A stretch of DNA of 5,369 nt, taken from positions 1 to 5,369 of the forward strand of contig JAZNBQ010000117.1 in the NCBI GenBank assembly GCA_045587065.1. The letters are read 5' to 3'. The position numbers were made by a program, and so were the translations under genes. The notes beneath the pieces were generated by a model. It did not search any database. It was not told where the DNA came from and was given only the letters and a program-made list of their open reading frames with translations. This document shows positions 1-5,364 of the stretch, in pieces. This DNA is from SFWF01 sp045587065. GTDB taxonomy: Bacteria > Bacillota > Clostridia > Oscillospirales > Acutalibacteraceae. The first letter of the stretch is position 1. The number at the start of each line of letters is the position of its first letter.

Positions 1-1
1 C

Positions 2-472
2 TTGGCTTCTATCGGTATGGCAGAAACCGTTCACTCTGCCGCAAGAAACGAAAACATAACCGTTATTTTCGTAAACAATGCTATTTATGGTATGACAGGC
101 GGTCAGATGGCTCCTACCAGCCTTCCTGGTCAGGTAACTCAGACCTCTCCTTACGGTCGTGACGTTGACCACTGCGGTTGGCCTATCAGAGTTTCTGAAA
201 TGCTTGCTACCCTTGAGGGTCCTGAATATATTACACGTGTTGCCGTTAACAACGTTAAAAACGTTATGCAGGCTAAAAAAGCTATTAAAAAAGCTTTCCA
301 GAATCAGATTGACGGCAAGGGCTTCTCTTTAGTTGAGGTTGTTTCCGCTTGTCCTACTAACTGGGGTATGACTCCTCAAAAAGCGCTGGAGTGGGTTGAA
401 AGCGATATGCTTCCCTTCTATCCTATCGGTGTCTACAAGGACAGAAGTGCTAAGAAGGAGGAGAGCAAATAA
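2..472 (+). CDS. 2-oxoacid:ferredoxin oxidoreductase, TPP-binding beta subunit (5'-truncated; probably branched-chain/2-oxoisovalerate type)
   Basis: This is the C-terminal part (156 residues visible) of the thiamine-pyrophosphate subunit of a cytoplasmic 2-oxoacid:ferredoxin oxidoreductase, which oxidatively decarboxylates a 2-oxoacid to acyl-CoA, CO2 and reduced ferredoxin, reversibly. The gene runs in from the left. The first visible residues (LASIGMAE) are what normally follows the GDGD of the TPP motif, and base 1 (C) fits the end of an Asp codon. The closing NN of that GDG...NN motif is seen at visible residues 25-26, followed by the family hallmark YGMTGGQMAPTS (29-40) and a CPTNW segment (117-121). 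It ends in TAATG, overlapping the gamma-subunit gene by one base, so the two are translationally coupled. The neighbouring leucine-dehydrogenase-like gene favours a 2-oxoisovalerate (Vor) substrate. The 2-oxoglutarate (Kor) enzyme is very similar and cannot be excluded. Alpha and small ferredoxin-like subunits are expected upstream, outside the window. Confidence 0.9.
   Translation: MASIGMAETVHSAARNENITVIFVNNAIYGMTGGQMAPTSLPGQVTQTSPYGRDVDHCGWPIRVSEMLATLEGPEYITRVAVNNVKNVMQAKKAIKKAFQNQIDGKGFSLVEVVSACPTNWGMTPQKALEWVESDMLPFYPIGVYKDRSAKKEESK
455..463 (+). promoter_or_regulatory. Ribosome binding site of the gamma-subunit gene
   Basis: AAGGAGGAG lies inside the last codons of the beta-subunit gene, 8 bases before the ATG at 472. 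It is close to a perfect anti-16S match and fixes the start of the downstream gene at the TAATG overlap. Confidence 0.8.
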
Positions 473-1008
473 TGAAAACCACACAAATCCTTATTGCAGG
501 TTTTGGCGGACAGGGAATTTTGTTCGCAGGAAAATTCTTGGCTTATAAGGGCCTTACCGAAGATTTGCAGGTTTCCTGGCTTCCCTCTTACGGTCCTGAA
601 ATGCGAGGAGGTACTGCTAACTGTAATGTTATTATCTCCGATACTCCTGTTGGAAGTCCTATCATTACAACCCCTGACGTTTTGGTTGCAATGAACCTTC
701 CTTCTCTTCAGAAATACGTTGACACAGTTGCTCCGGGCGGACAGATTTACGTTGACAGCGCTCTTATTGAAGAAAAGGTAACTCGCACAGACGTAGACGT
801 TTTCTACATACCTGCAACTCAAATGGCAAAAAGTGAAGGCATAGCAACTCTTGCCAATATGATTATTATGGGACATCTTTTAGAAAACAACTCTGAGCTT
901 TCTTTTGAAGGCACCGAAGAGGTTGTTAAAAAACTTGTTCCGCCCAAAAAGGCAGCTTTGGTTGAACTTAACCTTAAGGCTTTGACCCTTGGTAAAGAAT
1001 ATAAATAA
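472..1008 (+). CDS. 2-oxoacid:ferredoxin oxidoreductase, gamma subunit
   Basis: A complete 178-residue gamma subunit, a usual length for the separate-subunit form of this enzyme family. It shows the N-terminal GFGGQG loop (residues 10-15) and the strongly conserved SYGPEMRGG stretch (39-47), both diagnostic of the gamma domain (pyruvate/ketoisovalerate oxidoreductase catalytic domain). In this family the gamma domain packs against the TPP/alpha subunits and is thought to take part in CoA handling or assembly. There is no signal peptide or membrane segment, so it is cytoplasmic. The ATG start is supported by the strong ribosome binding site and the one-base overlap with the beta gene. The next gene starts 28 bp downstream with no terminator between, so the dehydrogenase is very probably co-transcribed. 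Family membership is clear. Substrate (branched-chain 2-oxoacid rather than 2-oxoglutarate) is inferred from the neighbour only. Confidence 0.93.
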   Translation: MKTTQILIAGFGGQGILFAGKFLAYKGLTEDLQVSWLPSYGPEMRGGTANCNVIISDTPVGSPIITTPDVLVAMNLPSLQKYVDTVAPGGQIYVDSALIEEKVTRTDVDVFYIPATQMAKSEGIATLANMIIMGHLLENNSELSFEGTEEVVKKLVPPKKAALVELNLKALTLGKEYK

Positions 1009-1022
1009 TTTGAAATAAATTT

Positions 1023-1028
1023 AGGAGG
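1023..1028 (+). promoter_or_regulatory. Ribosome binding site of the amino acid dehydrogenase gene
   Basis: A perfect AGGAGG sits 8 bases before the ATG at 1037. The protein has further Met codons at residues 4 and 7, but only the first ATG is at ideal spacing, so this site decides the start. Confidence 0.8.
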
Positions 1029-1036
1029 AAAAACAA

Positions 1037-2071
1037 ATGAATGCAATGACAGAAATGAGCAATTATCGTCATGAAAAAGTGTTGTTTGTCAACAACGAAA
1101 AAGCTGGTCTTAAAGCTATAATAGCTGTACACAACACCAACCTCGGCCCCGCTATCGGCGGTTGCCGTTTATTCCCTTACGAGTCTTATGACGCAGCCCT
1201 CTTCGACGTATTACGTCTCTCTCGCGGAATGTCTCATAAGAACGCAGTAGCAGGTCTTCCTCACGGCGGCGGTAAGGGTGTTATCATCGCAGACCCCTCA
1301 CAAAAAACTGAAGCTATGTTCGAAGCTTTTGCAGAGGCTGTTGAATACTTAGGCGGTCAGTACATAACTGCAGAAGACGTTAACACAACCTGCGATGACG
1401 CTATGGTAATGCTTCGCAAAACCAAGTATCTTTGCGGTCTTCCAATGAACAGTGGCGACCCATCTCCTTTCACTGCAAGAGGCGTTTGGCAGGGTATTAA
1501 AGCTACCGCTAAGGTTGCTCTCGGCACCGACAATTTAGAAGGTCTTACCATTGCCGTTCAGGGTCTTGGTAAGGTTGGCTTCGATTTGTGCCGTCTTTTA
1601 CACGAAAGCGGAGCAAAACTAATTGTTGCTAACAGAAGCAACAAGGAAGCTCTTGATAAAGCTGCTGCAGAGTTTGGCGCAAAGGTTGTTGCTACAAACG
1701 AAATTTATGCTCAGGAATGTGATATTTTCTCACCAAACGCTATGGGCGCTATCTTAAATCCTGAAACCATTCCTACCTTAAAGTGTAAGGCAGTTGCAGG
1801 CGGTGCTAACAACCAGATTTTAGACGACGCTTCAGGTCTTGCTCTAAAGGCACGTGGCATCTTCTATGCTCCTGACTTTGTTATCAACGGCGGTGGCGTG
1901 ATCAATGCTGCGGCAGAGGTAGACGGACCTTATAACAAGGAAGCTGTTCTTGAAAAGGTTGACAACATCTACAACAGCATTGAGCATATCCTTTCTGAGT
2001 CTAAGAAAACAGGCGAGCCTGAAGGCGTTATCGCTACTCGCTACGCTGAGTCTCTTATCTACAAGGATTAA
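1037..2071 (+). CDS. Leucine/valine dehydrogenase-like amino acid dehydrogenase (Glu/Leu/Phe/Val dehydrogenase family)
   Basis: This cytoplasmic enzyme family reversibly deaminates an L-amino acid to its 2-oxoacid using NAD(P). The 344-residue protein is slightly shorter than typical leucine dehydrogenases (about 360). The N-terminal substrate domain has NLGPAIGGCR (35-44), the substrate-binding Lys68 in SHKNAVAGL and the catalytic Lys80 in HGGGKGVI, at the numbering known for Bacillus leucine dehydrogenase. It also has TAEDV (111-115) with the conserved Asp114. The Rossmann domain carries GLGKVG (176-181), and the conserved VINGGGVIN lies at 282-290. At the end of the second Rossmann strand it reads ANRSNKEA (198-205), where leucine dehydrogenases normally have an Asp (TDIN-like). 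That Asn-Arg-Ser pattern resembles NADP-binding sites, so NADP(H) use is possible. It follows the ferredoxin oxidoreductase genes by 28 bp and precedes a terminator. Branched-chain specificity is the best call. A phenylalanine or other small-subfamily amino acid dehydrogenase is the alternative. Confidence 0.88.
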   Translation: MNAMTEMSNYRHEKVLFVNNEKAGLKAIIAVHNTNLGPAIGGCRLFPYESYDAALFDVLRLSRGMSHKNAVAGLPHGGGKGVIIADPSQKTEAMFEAFAEAVEYLGGQYITAEDVNTTCDDAMVMLRKTKYLCGLPMNSGDPSPFTARGVWQGIKATAKVALGTDNLEGLTIAVQGLGKVGFDLCRLLHESGAKLIVANRSNKEALDKAAAEFGAKVVATNEIYAQECDIFSPNAMGAILNPETIPTLKCKAVAGGANNQILDDASGLALKARGIFYAPDFVINGGGVINAAAEVDGPYNKEAVLEKVDNIYNSIEHILSESKKTGEPEGVIATRYAESLIYKD

Positions 2072-2088
2072 TTATAAACAAATTGTGC

Positions 2089-2126
2089 AAACGGCCTGGG
2101 CAAAACGCCCAAGCCGTTTTTATTTT
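2089..2126 (+). terminator. Intrinsic terminator of the oxidoreductase-dehydrogenase operon
   Basis: Starting 17 bp after the dehydrogenase stop codon, AAACGGC (2089-2095) pairs with GCCGTTT (2113-2119), and TGGGC (2097-2101) with GCCCA (2107-2111). There is one C.A mismatch in the middle and an AAAAC loop (2102-2106). The stem runs into TTTTTATTTT, a proper U-tract. This is a canonical rho-independent terminator and marks the end of the first operon. Confidence 0.93.
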
Positions 2127-2161
2127 GTAAGGACAAGGATTTCTTCGTCTTTTCCTCTGTC

Positions 2162-2190
2162 TTGCAACCAAGAAATATCTGTGTTATAAT
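2162..2190 (+). promoter_or_regulatory. Sigma-A-type promoter of the hydrolase gene
   Basis: A -35 element TTGCAA (2162-2167, four of six consensus) is followed by a 17-bp spacer and a perfect -10 TATAAT (2185-2190). The -10 is extended by TG at 2182-2183. Transcription should start near 2196-2198, giving a leader of roughly 48 bases before the TTG start codon. It follows an intrinsic terminator, which fits an independent transcription unit. Apart from this promoter and the terminator, I see nothing else in the 174-bp gap. Confidence 0.8.
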
Positions 2191-2230
2191 TTTAAACGTA
2201 GGACATACAATAATATCACTATTCCCTTAA

Positions 2231-2236
2231 AGGAAG
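2231..2236 (+). promoter_or_regulatory. Ribosome binding site supporting a TTG start
   Basis: AGGAAG (AAAGGAAG with the preceding bases) ends 9 bases before the TTG at 2246. It decides the start: the first in-frame ATG is at 2420, residue 59 of the protein, and its nearest purine-rich stretch is only 2 bases away. Confidence 0.7.
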
Positions 2237-2245
2237 TGTTTCGTT

Positions 2246-3220
2246 TTGAAAAAATCCTCTAAAGCTTTTTTAATAGGCGCAGGTGTGTTGGCGGCAGGTG
2301 CCGCGGCCCTTGGCGCACTCCACAACTACACAACAAATTATCTTGTGCAACTTGCCCTTAACCGAGAAGCACCAAAAGGCACCGAAAAGGAAAAAGAAAA
2401 GTTTCTTTCCTCAGGAGATATGTCTGAAATCATCAAAAAGATTTTAGATGCCTCAAAGCTTCTTGAAGAGACACCCCATCAGGTAATAGAAATTGAGGCT
2501 CAGGACGGTGAAAAGCTTGTAGGCCATTGGTACTGTCCGGAAAAGGCCAAAAGAGTCATTGTTGCTATGCACGGTTGGCGCTCTAATTGGGCGCAGGACT
2601 TTGGCGCCGCCGCTCCTTTTTGGTTTTCAAACGACTGCGCCGTTCTCCTGGCAGAGCAACGAGGACAGGGCAACAGTGGCGGCGAATATATGGGCTTCGG
2701 TCTTTTGGAACGTTTTGACTGTCTTGATTGGGTAAACTGGGTTAACGATAAAACAAAAGAAGAAATTCCTATTTATCTGGACGGCATCTCTATGGGAGGA
2801 GCTACTGTATTAATGACAACAGGTTTCGACCTTCCAAAAACCGTAAAGGGTGTTATTTCCGACTGTGCTTTTACCTCTCCTCACGCCATTTGGAAGCACG
2901 TAATTGAAAGCAATTTCCATTTGCCCTACAGTCTCTATAGCAGAGCGGCCAGCGACCTTTGCGAAAAACAAATTAAGGTTGCGGCAGACTCTTATTCTAC
3001 CCTGGAAGCAATGAAGGTCTGCAAGATTCCGGTTCTTTTTGTCCACGGAACAGACGACCATTTCGTTCCTATTGAAATGACCTACGAAAACTACAAAACC
3101 TGTGTCTCTCCAAAAGAGCTTTTAATCGTTCCCGGAGCCGAGCACGGAATGAGTTATCTGGTAGCACAGAAGGATTATGAAAAAATCGTAAAAGCTTTCT
3201 GGAAAAAATATGATAATTAA
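2246..3220 (+). CDS. Membrane-anchored alpha/beta hydrolase (serine esterase/peptidase-like)
   Basis: A 324-residue alpha/beta-hydrolase-fold protein starting at TTG. Residues 1-6 are basic (MKKSSK), followed by a hydrophobic Ala/Gly/Leu-rich segment (about 8-25) with no lipobox Cys. This is an uncleaved signal anchor or signal peptide that would place the catalytic domain outside the membrane. The domain shows AMHGWRSN (107-114), where the HG and following residues form the usual oxyanion-hole region, then AEQRGQGNSGG (136-146). The nucleophile elbow is GISMGG with Ser182. The acid is Asp271 in HGTDDHFVP (267-275), and the base is His300 in GAEHG (297-301). All three triad members are present and in order, so the enzyme should be active. 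The natural substrate cannot be read from the sequence; such proteins are commonly annotated as alpha/beta hydrolases of unknown substrate. It appears to be monocistronic, with its own promoter and a following hairpin. Confidence 0.88.
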   Translation: MKKSSKAFLIGAGVLAAGAAALGALHNYTTNYLVQLALNREAPKGTEKEKEKFLSSGDMSEIIKKILDASKLLEETPHQVIEIEAQDGEKLVGHWYCPEKAKRVIVAMHGWRSNWAQDFGAAAPFWFSNDCAVLLAEQRGQGNSGGEYMGFGLLERFDCLDWVNWVNDKTKEEIPIYLDGISMGGATVLMTTGFDLPKTVKGVISDCAFTSPHAIWKHVIESNFHLPYSLYSRAASDLCEKQIKVAADSYSTLEAMKVCKIPVLFVHGTDDHFVPIEMTYENYKTCVSPKELLIVPGAEHGMSYLVAQKDYEKIVKAFWKKYDN

Positions 3221-3225
3221 ATTCT

Positions 3226-3258
3226 GAAAGAGTTGTTAGTTTTCCTAACAACTCTTTC
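3226..3258 (+). terminator. Perfect 14-bp hairpin after the hydrolase gene, probable terminator
   Basis: GAAAGAGTTGTTAG (3226-3239) pairs perfectly with CTAACAACTCTTTC (3245-3258) around a 5-base TTTTC loop, 5 bp after the hydrolase stop codon. Position and stability fit a transcription terminator. The stem is AT-rich, however, and is followed by CGTTGACTTT rather than a clean U-run, so termination may be weak. It ends one base before the -35 element of the next promoter. Confidence 0.6.
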
Positions 3259-3259
3259 G

Positions 3260-3288
3260 TTGACTTTATACCCTTTGTATGATAAAAT
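3260..3288 (+). promoter_or_regulatory. Sigma-A-type promoter of the regulator-ABC transporter operon
   Basis: The -35 element is TTGACT (3260-3265, five of six consensus). A 17-bp spacer leads to a -10 TAAAAT (3283-3288, five of six) extended by TG at 3280-3281. Transcription should start near 3295, about 36 bases before the regulator's ATG. By consensus this would be a strong promoter, as expected for one held down by a repressor. Confidence 0.78.
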
Positions 3289-3319
3289 AACATATGATAT
3301 ATAACACAAATTATATAAC
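3278..3319 (+). repeat. AT-rich direct repeats over the -10 and start point; candidate TetR operator
   Basis: TATGATAAAATAAC (3278-3291) is followed one base later by TATGATATATAAC (3293-3305), the same sequence apart from a one-base indel and a nearby substitution. A third, weaker copy ends in TATATAAC (3312-3319). The ATAAC ends recur at 3287, 3301 and 3315, exactly 14 bp apart. The first copy also forms an imperfect palindrome, TATGnTAnnnTAnCATA (3278-3294). It covers the -10 element, where a repressor would act. Base composition is very AT-rich, so part of the repetition could be chance; the operator role is inference. Confidence 0.4.
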
Positions 3320-3324
3320 GGAGG
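3320..3324 (+). promoter_or_regulatory. Ribosome binding site of the TetR-family gene
   Basis: GGAGG ends 6 bases before the ATG at 3331, with no competing in-frame start upstream in the short leader. Confidence 0.75.
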
Positions 3325-3330
3325 TCCCCT

Positions 3331-3891
3331 ATGCCACCTAAAATAAAAGTAACAAAAGAGGAAATTATTTCCGCCGCAACACATCTTGTGCGCGAAAAAG
3401 GTGCTGACACTCTCAACGCAAGAAACGTTGCCTTTGCGCTTAACTGTTCAACACAACCTGTTTTTTCTAATTTTGCAACAATGGAAGAGCTACGTCTTGC
3501 CGTTGTGGAAAAAGCGAACGAGCTTTGTGGAAACTACATTGATAATGAAATAAAAAACGGAGAGTTTTCTCCCTACAAAGCAAGCGGCATTGCCTATATT
3601 CGTTTTGCCAAGGAAGAAAAAGAGCTTTTTAAACTCCTTTATATGCGCGACCGCACAAAAGAAACCTTTGAACAACCACTGAACCTCGGCGACCAAATGG
3701 AGTCTTTGGTTAAAGAAAACACCGGTCTTGCCGACGATTCAACCAAACTTTTTCATCTTGAAATGTGGGCCTTTGTTCACGGAATTGCGGCTATGGTTGC
3801 AACCGGCTTTGTAAATCTTGACTGGGAGCTTATAAGCAGTATGCTTACCCACGCTTATAAAGGTTTGCTTAAGGAATATGGATTGGAGTAA
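3331..3891 (+). CDS. TetR/AcrR-family transcriptional regulator
   Basis: A 186-residue protein with a TetR-type N-terminal DNA-binding domain. Helix 1 (about 8-23, TKEEIISAATHLVREKG) is followed by the helix-turn-helix at about 27-48, including LNARNVAFALNCSTQPVFSNF. There the usual Tyr-Tyr/Phe of the recognition helix reads VFSNF, a position that commonly contacts DNA. The C-terminal ligand-binding half contains W146...H150-G151, matching the WHG signature of one TetR C-terminal subfamily. These proteins usually repress their own operon and release DNA on binding a small ligand. It is the first gene of an operon with an ABC exporter (6 bp between its stop and the ATPase start), the usual arrangement for a local, ligand-responsive repressor. 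The ligand is not predictable from sequence. Candidate operator repeats lie over its promoter. Confidence 0.9.
   Translation: MPPKIKVTKEEIISAATHLVREKGADTLNARNVAFALNCSTQPVFSNFATMEELRLAVVEKANELCGNYIDNEIKNGEFSPYKASGIAYIRFAKEEKELFKLLYMRDRTKETFEQPLNLGDQMESLVKENTGLADDSTKLFHLEMWAFVHGIAAMVATGFVNLDWELISSMLTHAYKGLLKEYGLE
3885..3888 (+). promoter_or_regulatory. Ribosome binding site of the ABC ATPase gene
   Basis: GGAG within the last two codons of the regulator gene, 9 bases before the ATG at 3898. It is the only Shine-Dalgarno-like stretch at this short junction. Confidence 0.6.
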
Positions 3892-3897
3892 TCTCAC

Positions 3898-4626
3898 ATG
3901 GTAGCTATAAAACTGGAAAATTTAACAAAAAGGTATAAAGACACCCTTGCAGTAGACGGACTGAACCTTTCTATTAATAAAGGTGAGCTTTTTTCTCTTC
4001 TAGGTGTAAACGGCGCAGGAAAAACCACAACCATAAAAATGCTTTCCTGCCTTGCAAAGCCTTCCCACGGAGATGCTTTTTTAAATGGCAAAAGTATCGT
4101 GAGAGACTCTGCTGAAATTAAAAAATTTATTGCCCTTTCCCCTCAGGAAACCGCTATTGCCGAAGGTCTTACCGTTCTTGAAAACCTGCAGTTTTTCTGC
4201 GGAATTTACGGATTTTCAAAAGAAAAACAGAAAATCAAAATACAAGAACTTGTTGGTCTTTTAAAATTGGAAGAAGTCCTTAACAAAAAAGCAGGAAAGC
4301 TTTCCGGTGGCTATAAACGCCGCCTGAGCATTGCTTTGGCCCTTATAGGAGAGCCTGAAATTCTTTTCCTCGACGAACCGACCTTAGGCCTTGACGTTAT
4401 TGCCCGTAGCGAATTGTGGGATTTAATAGGTGCCCTTAAAGGAAAGGTTACCATCATTTTGACAACACATTATATGGAAGAAGCCGAAGCTCTTTCCGAC
4501 CGTATTGCTATTATGAAAAAAGGTAAACTTCTGGTCTGTGATACGGCAGAAGGCTTGAAAAAACAGGCAAAGGCAGACACTTTTGAAAAAGCATTTATAA
4601 GTATAGTAAAGGGGGCGGCAGAATGA
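3898..4626 (+). CDS. ABC transporter ATP-binding protein (ABC-2 exporter type, CcmA/DrrA-like)
   Basis: A complete 242-residue nucleotide-binding subunit with every ABC hallmark. Walker A is GVNGAGKT (36-43) and the Q-loop Gln is Gln83. The signature LSGGYK (135-140) departs from the usual LSGGQ, as often seen in ABC-2 exporters. Walker B ILFLDE runs to the catalytic Glu160, the D-loop is LGLD (163-166) and the H-loop is His191 (TTHYMEEAE). ATP hydrolysis should drive export through the permease encoded next, with the ATPase on the cytoplasmic face of the membrane. It lacks the extended C-terminal domain of some drug-export ATPases. Its stop codon overlaps the permease start in ATGA, so the two are translationally coupled. 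The cargo (drug, lipid, peptide or other) cannot be told; the adjacent TetR gene makes efflux of a toxic small molecule the most likely role. Confidence 0.95.
   Translation: MVAIKLENLTKRYKDTLAVDGLNLSINKGELFSLLGVNGAGKTTTIKMLSCLAKPSHGDAFLNGKSIVRDSAEIKKFIALSPQETAIAEGLTVLENLQFFCGIYGFSKEKQKIKIQELVGLLKLEEVLNKKAGKLSGGYKRRLSIALALIGEPEILFLDEPTLGLDVIARSELWDLIGALKGKVTIILTTHYMEEAEALSDRIAIMKKGKLLVCDTAEGLKKQAKADTFEKAFISIVKGAAE
4608..4615 (+). promoter_or_regulatory. Ribosome binding site of the permease gene
   Basis: AAAGGGGG near the end of the ATPase gene, 7 bases before the permease ATG at 4623. It supports that start despite the 4-base ATGA overlap. Confidence 0.6.
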
Positions 4627-5354
4627 GAGCTTTTACTTTTGCAAACAGAAACGCCAAAGAGCTTTTGCGAGACCCCTTGAACCTTTTCTTTGGTTTAGGT
4701 TTTCCTCTGGTTTTGCTTTTACTTCTCAGCGCCATTCAGGCCAACGTTCCTGTGTCTCTCTTTGAAATAGCGCATTTGTCTCCCGGTATTACAGTTTTTG
4801 GTCTTTCTTTTATGACCCTGTTTTCTGCCACTATTATTTCAAAAGACAGAAAAAGCGCTCTTTTGCAGCGCTTATACACAGGGCCTATGACCAGTGTAGA
4901 CTTTATACTTGGCTATACTCTGCCAATTGTTCCGTTGTCGATTGCACAAAGTGTTATTTGTTATCTTGCGGCAATAGCATTGGGTCTTGACGTTACCCTT
5001 AATATTTTATATGCCGTACTGCTTATCATTCCTGTCAGTGTTTTATATATCGCTTTGGGTCTGCTTTGCGGAAGTATATTTAACGATAAACAGGTTGGGG
5101 GCATTTGCGGAGCTCTTCTTACCAACCTTTCTGCCTGGCTTTCAGGAATCTGGTTTGACCTTGACCTGGTGGGAGGCGCCTTTAAAAAGGTCGCTTACGC
5201 CCTTCCCTTTGTACACGCAGTAGATATGGAAAGAGCTTTGATTACAGGTGCTTTTAGCGAAGTTTTTCCGCATTTTTGTTGGGTAACAGGCTATGCCGTT
5301 ATTCTTCTTGTTTTGGCAGTTCTTGTTTTTTTAAGACAAATGAACAATAAATAA
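4623..5354 (+). CDS. ABC-2 type transporter permease
   Basis: A 243-residue integral membrane protein with about six hydrophobic segments (roughly 21-39, 54-73, 99-121, 126-149, 158-179 and 217-236), the usual topology and length of a minimal ABC-2 permease. The N-terminal amphipathic stretch ANRNAKELLRDP (7-18) before segment 1 is typical of this family. The cytoplasmic loop after segment 2, with SKDRKSALLQRLYTGPMTS (73-91), resembles the conserved ABC-2 loop (R.....L..TP.S). It forms the membrane channel for the ATPase encoded just upstream and overlaps it by 4 bases. One such subunit would homodimerise, or pair with a second permease if the next gene encodes one. Substrate unknown. Export rather than import is the rule for this family. 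Confidence 0.93.
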   Translation: MRAFTFANRNAKELLRDPLNLFFGLGFPLVLLLLLSAIQANVPVSLFEIAHLSPGITVFGLSFMTLFSATIISKDRKSALLQRLYTGPMTSVDFILGYTLPIVPLSIAQSVICYLAAIALGLDVTLNILYAVLLIIPVSVLYIALGLLCGSIFNDKQVGGICGALLTNLSAWLSGIWFDLDLVGGAFKKVAYALPFVHAVDMERALITGAFSEVFPHFCWVTGYAVILLVLAVLVFLRQMNNK

Positions 5355-5357
5355 AAA

Positions 5358-5364
5358 AGAGGAG
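5358..5364 (+). promoter_or_regulatory. Ribosome binding site for a gene starting just beyond the window
   Basis: AGAGGAG follows the permease stop by 3 bases and leaves 5 bases to the window edge, which is normal spacing to a start codon at or just after base 5370. No terminator lies between, so a further operon gene is expected. Confidence 0.55.

Noticed and set aside
433..876. 147-codon open frame on the minus strand across the beta/gamma junction
   Set aside because: It lies opposite the conserved gamma-subunit gene, matches no recognisable family, is rich in Ser/Cys/Asn as an antisense frame would be, and has no convincing start signals.
1009..1036. Separate promoter for the dehydrogenase gene
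   Set aside because: The 28-bp gap holds only the AGGAGG site. It has no -35/-10 pair and no terminator, so co-transcription is simpler.
1950..2189. 79-codon + strand frame overlapping the end of the dehydrogenase gene and running through the terminator
   Set aside because: It is an out-of-frame shadow of the dehydrogenase that crosses the intrinsic terminator hairpin and the hydrolase promoter. Its composition is low-complexity Leu/Ser/Thr.
2072..2245. Possible riboswitch or small RNA in the gap before the hydrolase gene
   Set aside because: After the terminator (to 2126) and the promoter (2162-2190), only about 48 bases of leader remain, with no paired structure, anti-terminator or aptamer-like elements.
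2420..2422. ATG as an alternative start for the hydrolase
   Set aside because: Its AGGAG is only 2 bases upstream, too close to work well. The TTG at 2246 has correct spacing and directly follows a good promoter.
3069..3416. 115-codon minus-strand frame spanning the hydrolase-regulator gap
   Set aside because: It overlaps both flanking real genes, the hairpin and the promoter, and its translation resembles no known protein.
4987..5223. 78-codon + strand hydrophobic frame inside the permease gene
   Set aside because: It is the alternate frame of T-rich membrane-segment codons, which always looks hydrophobic. It has no ribosome binding site of its own.
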